In this document: positions 59,359-64,000 of the stretch, in pieces | How positions within the stretch are numbered: the first letter of the stretch is position 1 | Layout of the letters: every line of letters begins with the position of its first letter | DNA from: Cornus controversa | Taxonomy: Eukaryota; Streptophyta; Magnoliopsida; Cornales; Cornaceae | DNA: 64,000 bases | NCBI GenBank assembly: GCA_026545225.1 | Contig: CM048848.1 | Coordinates: forward strand, 13,682,853 to 13,746,852 | Direction: 5' to 3' | Notes under the pieces: model-generated | What the model saw: only the letters and a program-made list of their open reading frames with translations | What the model was told of the DNA's origin: nothing | Database searches by the model: none | Made by a program: the position numbers and the translations under genes

Positions 59359-61103
59359 CCCTCAAACTTACACATTGCTAGTCCCTTAGCAATGCAATGT
59401 TACAAAAATGAAATTAACTATCTTATACAAAAATTGAATCATGCTCAGCCATCAACTAGATAAAAGATGATTATCCGTTCGTGTAACACTTGGCAAATGC
59501 AACGAGTATTACAGAACTATGCGGTCATTAGCAAAAATGAACTTTCACAAACTACAAACAGATGACAGTCCCCACATAATGGCCACTCCGAACAAAAATA
59601 CCGATTCCAACCCCAAAATCCTCTTTAAAAAGTGAACATGCATTCTAACGCGTGGCTTTGTCATATTTGGAGAAAAATAAGAACAAATCTGTTTTTAAAA
59701 GAAAAACTCATTGAAAAGCTTGACACTGTTGTTCATTACTGCAAAACGTACATGAATGCTCATGTGCGGATGACCGTGCAATGCTTAGCTCTTTTTGCTT
59801 TCTTGTAAGCCCATATAGCGGCATTGGGCCAATGACTCCCAAACCAATTGGTTTTAGGGCATTAGGTGAAGAAACACCCCTCGGACTTAATAACCGAGCT
59901 TACAAGGCGATGAGCTTAAACAAGCCACCCGCTTATTATTGCTCAACCTTGCACACTTATACACGAATACTCCCTGCTTTGAGGCATAGAGATCCGGTTT
60001 ATTGAGTGAGAAGGCTTATTGCATATTTTTCTTCTCTCTTTTTTTTTTTTTTTTACAACAACCGGAAGAACTCATTCTTTAAGCTGTTCAAATAAAAACA
60101 GAAATTTACAAAATTCTCCATCAGACTTATACCCCACTATTTAAAATGCATGTGTGCGAATTTGTGCGGTTAAGGACAAATTTAGGGCAGAACCGTATGT
60201 AATCATATTTGAACAAAAATGTGGACCGTTCTAACCTATTACATAGCTTGCAAAAGTACAGGTATTTACAATGTTAAAGTTCTTAACTACCTGCTGCATT
60301 TACCTCGGACATTTATTCGAATGATCTTCCTTTAACAAGCAAAAGACATCATAGCAAGCATGCAAAAATTTCAAGAAAAAGAAAGAAAGAAAAAACTGCT
60401 CTACAATGACAATCAATACAAAGACTGAACATTGCATGCATATGCAAGTGGTATAGCATACCGTACCCCCAAACTTAGACGCAACATTGTCCTCAATGTT
60501 TGAACAAGAAGAACAAGGAAAGAAATTATCGGGACTGCAGAACGTGACAAAAATGGCATTCCAACACGAGCGGTCATCCTTCAAACAAGAAAAACCTGCA
60601 CGGAACACCAACTGGATACCACGAGCATTAAAAGGAACAAAAAGTATATGAAAAGAACATAATAAAAGAATCATGTACAAGCGGACAATGCCAAGATCAC
60701 TACACATCCAAGGCTCTGAACTGGTGTTTCCCAATTGACTAAGAGGTCTATGTGATAAGATATTGACTATCCAGGCACGCTAACGTATAGCATGCAAAGG
60801 GGCTGCCTTTATTTATTAACGCCATACTGCGTTGAAGCAATCTCAACAGTATTGGGAATTTAAACCAGGCGGGAATAAACGAAAATCATCAACTGAATCG
60901 CATATAACAATTAGGCAAGTGGTACTACATACATAGTCAAAGTATAGAGAGCAGAGATATTGGCAGAAAGCAGAAATAAAGACAGTAAATAAAACACATG
61001 CGATAAAAGAAAGGCTAACTGTATTCCATATATGTGAAAATGAGTTTCAGTACAAAGTGTACATGCAGCTGGAATACTCAAAAACGAACATGGCCAACAT
61101 GGC
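59359..61103 (-). other. gypsy G 3' untranslated region
   Basis: About 1.75 kb without a supported gene between the extra ORF and the 3' LTR. It holds the hairpin and polypurine module (60,461-60,500) and the conserved block shared with gypsy H (near 59,820-59,880). A 144-codon minus frame at 60,300-60,734 overlaps the hairpin and is taken as chance. Confidence 0.6.
60461..60500 (-). other. hairpin and polypurine tract, gypsy G
   Basis: The minus strand reads AACATTG, AGGA, CAATGTT (7-bp stem, four-base loop; 60500-60483). The polypurine tract AGTTTGGGGGTACGG follows eight bases after CAATGT. The polypurine tract next to the LTR is about 1.1 kb further on, so this would be an internal one. 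Confidence 0.75.
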
Positions 61104-62390
61104 CTATCGAAAAGCAAAGAAAGAAAAATAAAATAAAGTAACAGAAAACACAAATAAATACAGCCACTCTAGGGCGGGTGGTGGTGGTGGTGGCTCGGTG
61201 GGTGGAGTAGAGGTGGAGGTGGAAGCTCGGCCGATAAATAGGAACTGCAGGTCCTGTCGGATGGCCTGGAACTCATCTAAAATCGCTCGTTGACCCTGTG
61301 CCAGAGACGTAATGTCTATCCTAATAGCCTCCAGCTGACCCTGCGTCACCTGGAAGTGCTCCTCAAAACCCTGCTGGAGCCCCTCAACGTCAGCTGCCAG
61401 GCAGGAATAGCCAGTTGCTAGGATCTTATATCGCTCTGCGATGATATCCATATCATCATCCCCCAGCTCCTCCTCATATGCCTCACCCTCGGCGGGCATA
61501 TCCTCATCCATCTCCACTGGGGCATCCATGTCCACATCCTCTGGTGGATCGCCCTGGTGGTCCTGTCGCTCCAAGTGTCGCCTCACCCGCTCCCACTGAG
61601 TAGGCGTGTAGCGGGTGGGCGGTGCCAGCTGGATGTCAGTATCACTGACCAGTATATTGGCACGGCTGAGGAATGCTGCGACAAGGAATGGAAAGGGAAG
61701 CCGCCAACTCGCTGCTCACCTCATGCTCTTGTTGACAAGGTCGTCCCAGATTTTGAACATCTACCCCCATATCAGCGATGGGACAGAAAACCAAGTGCCC
61801 GTGTGGAAAGCGTAATGGCAACGGAGAAGGTCGCCCCGGCGCTCTGCCACATGCTGTAAGGGACACGCGTTCTTGATGAGAACGATATCCAGAAACCATA
61901 GCACACTCGGGCACATCGATTTGGACGTGTAGTTGTGGCTGGAAGTGGTAAACACCCCACGACACATGTCCATCATGATGGAGAACAGTGTCATGTTTGC
62001 TGGAAACTCAACCCTGTAGATCGGCCGACCGTCCTAGTCAACCATATCTGGAGGCTGCTGGTGAGGAATGCCGAGCATCTGTGCGATTTGGCTCGGAGTG
62101 ATAGTAATCGTCACGTCACCTACGACCGTCTCCAATGTGTCCGGCTCGGTGCAGGAATAGGTCATGCGCTTATAAAAGACCTGCACCAAGCGCTCATGCG
62201 CCACATCAGTGGGTGGCACACATAATCGGTTGAGGCGACGCCGCCGGAGCTCTACTACAGCCCATGAGCAGTCAGGGCACATCTCGAACTCTCTCAGCTC
62301 AAATCTCTGCTCCGGGTGGAACTTTCGAGTCCGGAAGGCTCGCCCGGGCACATCTCTAACAGCACCGGGAGCATTCTTCACACGCGCCAT
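61104..62390 (-). pseudogene. gypsy G extra ORF after integrase
   Basis: One minus-strand frame of 429 codons with three in-frame stops (62036-62034, 61763-61761, 61718-61716) and no frameshift. The N-terminal domain has RLVQVFYKRMTYSCTEPD, VGDVTITITPSQIAQMLGIP and a later LVNKSMR block, built like the 'putative plant transposon protein' domain. An acidic linker (DVDMDAPVEMDEDMP), a coiled coil (GFEEHFQVTQGQLEAIRID and on), a Pro-rich TEPPPPPPA, and a hydrophobic C-terminal segment (WLYLFVFSVTLFYFSFFAF) that could anchor in a membrane follow. The same order up to the coiled coil occurs in Copia C. Athila-like elements can carry env-like genes here, but function is not shown by sequence. Confidence 0.7.
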
Positions 62391-62404
62391 CGACCCGGAA
62401 TAGT

Positions 62405-62902
62405 CTGCACTTATTCCAAAAATTAAAGTAAATAAAAAGAAAATAAAATGAATACTAAACTAAGAATAAAAATTAAAAAGGAGGTTCTAGTCCATGGTGC
62501 CGACACATACTTTCTAAGATACGCTCGAATTGACTCGATTAGGTTTACTCATAATCAAAAACATGCCAATCGTGAAATGCACGGGAGGTACAATGTAGAT
62601 TCGAGAACAAAAATAACCCATATGAATATGTCGCTCATCTAGCTCTTAACGAAACAGCGTAAGCGGGTGCAACCGAAATAATGGGGTAGCGGTTGCAAAC
62701 TATATATCAAGCATTCGAAACAAAAAAATAATGCAACCTCTCACCCATACATGCACTCCTAGCCTCGAAACCCGCAAGATCCCATTATGAACATGGTGAA
62801 TGCAACCCAATCCAACCCAACATCATCTGTATATGCTAATTACGCCGAAAAACTAACAAAAATGGCGGCAAAGCAAGCAAAATATAACCATGCATCACTT
62901 AC
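62405..62902 (-). other. candidate intron upstream of the gypsy G extra ORF
   Basis: Donor CTTAAG then GTAAGTGATG (exact consensus) at 62,902; T-rich tract and acceptor AAGTGCAG at 62,405. The ATG of the extra ORF is 14 bases after the acceptor. Suggests a spliced message for the ORF. Not tested. Confidence 0.5.
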
Positions 62903-63175
62903 CTTAAGGTGAAGATGATGATCGGTGCAAGAAGATGAAGTCCCAACACGCAGCCGCGAAGAGACGAACGTGCGCGTATACGCGGAGAGCTCGGACTACG
63001 GTGAACTATGGTGGATAGTCCGGAATGATCGAACAAGGGTTGGATGGCGCTCGGGGAAGCTTTGGATCTCTCAGAGAAGAGGAGGAAGCCGGATGGTCTT
63101 GGGGAGAATCGTAGAAATGAGAGGGAGCCCAGCGGTTCGAATTAATAAGTGGCTCACGTGCAGGCATCGTGTCAA
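62903..63175 (-). promoter_or_regulatory. candidate leader exon and promoter region of the gypsy G extra ORF
   Basis: Between the palindrome array and the candidate donor is a GC-richer stretch with CT-rich runs (CTTCCTCCTCTTCTCTGAG) like plant 5' leaders. The only TATA-like word is TTATTAATT near 63,145. A start site is not defined. Confidence 0.35.
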
Positions 63176-63177
63176 TC

Positions 63178-63462
63178 TCGATTGATCGAGATACACATCT
63201 TGATCAATCGAGATTTCGATCAATCAAAATTTTGACTTCGATTAATCGAGATCAAGTCTCGATCAATCAAAATCCTTGCTTCAATCAATCGAAATGTCGA
63301 TTGATCGAGGACCTATCGAAGTACTATCGAAGAAAATCACCTCTCGGGACTTTGATCTTTGCAAAAGGCTCCAACATCTCTGCATTATTTTGATCGATCG
63401 AGACCAAGATGTCGATCAATCAAAATCTCGATTGATCGAGATCTGTGCTTCGATCAATCAAA
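63178..63462 (-). repeat. gypsy G internal palindrome array
   Basis: Eleven sites of the TCGATTGATCGA or TCGATCAATCGA kind, starting at 63178, 63200, 63216, 63238, 63259, 63281, 63297, 63390, 63412, 63428 and 63450. Steps are 22, 16, 22, 21, 22, 16, 93, 22, 16 and 22 bp. The LTR array of the same element has steps 22, 16, 21, 16 and 22. Confidence 0.9.
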
Positions 63463-63634
63463 ATGCTCAAAAACAGTCAGCTTGACTTAGAACCTCATGG
63501 ACTTGGACTTATGGGATTTAGATACCAAATTACTTAGATACAAAATTACTTTGGATTAGAGGGACATCATGGAAGCATGATAGCTACCATGGCCGCGCCA
63601 CTTTACACGTCTATGGCATGACGTCAGAATCGGC

Positions 63635-64000
63635 TCACGAGTCAAAATACACGGGATCCGTCAAAGTGACGACGTCCACGTACTCCGTGGTAACTTGGTC
63701 ATCCACGCACAATTTTAAGCGCTGCCCATTCACTTTAAATAATGATCCATCTTTCAAGTCCTTCAATTCCACCACTCCGTGGGGATCAACGGAATTAACC
63801 AAAAATGGACCATCCCAACGGGAGCGAAGTTTTTCGGGAAACAAATGGAGGCGTGAGTTGTACAACCATACTTTTTGGCCCAGAGAAAATGTTTTGACTT
63901 GAATATTGTGATCATGAAAGACTTTTGACTTTGCCTTATAGATTTTGGCGTTCTCATACGCATCATGTCGTAATTCTTCCAATTCATTTAATTGAAGCTT
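63635..64000 (-). CDS. gypsy G integrase C-terminus, partial
   Basis: An open minus-strand frame entering from beyond the window and ending at 63,635. It reads [51 protein letters not shown] and [11 protein letters not shown], the C-terminal region of Athila/Tat-type gypsy integrase. 121 residues are visible. It fixes the strand and order of gypsy G. Confidence 0.85.
   Translation of the reverse strand, partial: KLQLNELEELRHDAYENAKIYKAKSKVFHDHNIQVKTFSLGQKVWLYNSRLHLFPEKLRSRWDGPFLVNSVDPHGVVELKDLKDGSLFKVNGQRLKLCVDDQVTTEYVDVVTLTDPVYFDS

Noticed and set aside
60300-60734. 144-codon minus-strand frame with hydrophobic stretches
   Set aside because: Sits in the gypsy G untranslated region and runs through the hairpin and polypurine module. 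No domain, so most likely chance.
61557-62403. Several overlapping plus-strand frames in the GC-rich region
   Set aside because: GC-rich DNA has few stops in any frame. The minus-strand frame has the domain, acidic and coiled-coil structure.
63178-63462. Regular palindromic repeats resembling a CRISPR array
   Set aside because: Plant nuclear context, sites of 12-16 bp with spacers as short as 4-10 bp, no Cas genes, and the same arrays lie in LTRs.
1-64000. tRNA or rRNA genes
   Set aside because: None recognised by eye. Only short tRNA-complementary primer sites were found. A tRNA scan would be needed to exclude them.

Overview
The window is nuclear DNA from an angiosperm, most likely a eudicot. 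It is AT-rich, carries one intron-containing plant-specific transcription factor gene, and is otherwise dominated by nested Ty1/copia and Ty3/gypsy LTR retrotransposons, LINE remnants and small TIR elements. I cannot name the species.

Layout. 1-3,200: mostly unassigned AT-rich DNA with the 5' end of a decayed LTR element (LTR about 2,407-2,888, minus). 3,225-7,032 (minus): a complete three-exon INDETERMINATE DOMAIN (IDD/BIRD) C2H2 zinc-finger gene of 602 codons with a non-canonical GC-AG first intron. This is the only host gene I can support. 7,033-21,200: upstream and intergenic DNA with a TAA-flanked PIF/Harbinger-like element (9,136-10,391), a LINE remnant (about 11,478-12,480), a solo copia LTR (12,491-13,722), a MULE-like MITE (13,978-14,319), and a second TAA-flanked TIR element (17,047-19,278) holding a small TRIM-like LTR element. 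A second LINE fragment lies at 20,570-21,215.

21,240-44,158 is a retrotransposon nest: Copia A (minus, 5' part only) inserted in the integrase of Copia B (minus). B sits in the 5' LTR of an Athila-like gypsy element (A). A 3' fragment of gypsy H carries the nearly full-length Copia C (34,397-44,100, minus, Sirevirus-like, imperfect TSD). 44,159-57,249 holds a gag-only copia family with 3-kb LTRs (Copia D and fragment E), interrupted by Tekay/Del-like LTRs in both orientations. 57,948-64,000 is the 3' part of gypsy G (minus): integrase tail, palindrome array, extra ORF, PPT and 3' LTR.

Main hunt result. Six LTR families carry clusters of short inverted repeats in which neighbouring sites lie mostly 20-22 bp (about two helical turns) apart, although the motif differs between families. 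In five of them the cluster lies roughly 90-370 bp upstream of the LTR TATA box. In Copia C and gypsy G the element's own motif is repeated internally, between pol and an extra ORF of about 430 codons. In both cases promoter-like or splice-like signals follow before the ORF start. The two ORFs have the same layout (N-terminal domain, acidic stretch, coiled coil) in two different retrotransposon superfamilies and have decayed only by in-frame stops. In the Tekay-like family the palindrome sites keep their spacing while their half-site changed together in one copy. A conserved hairpin with paired changes lies next to a polypurine tract in two gypsy elements.
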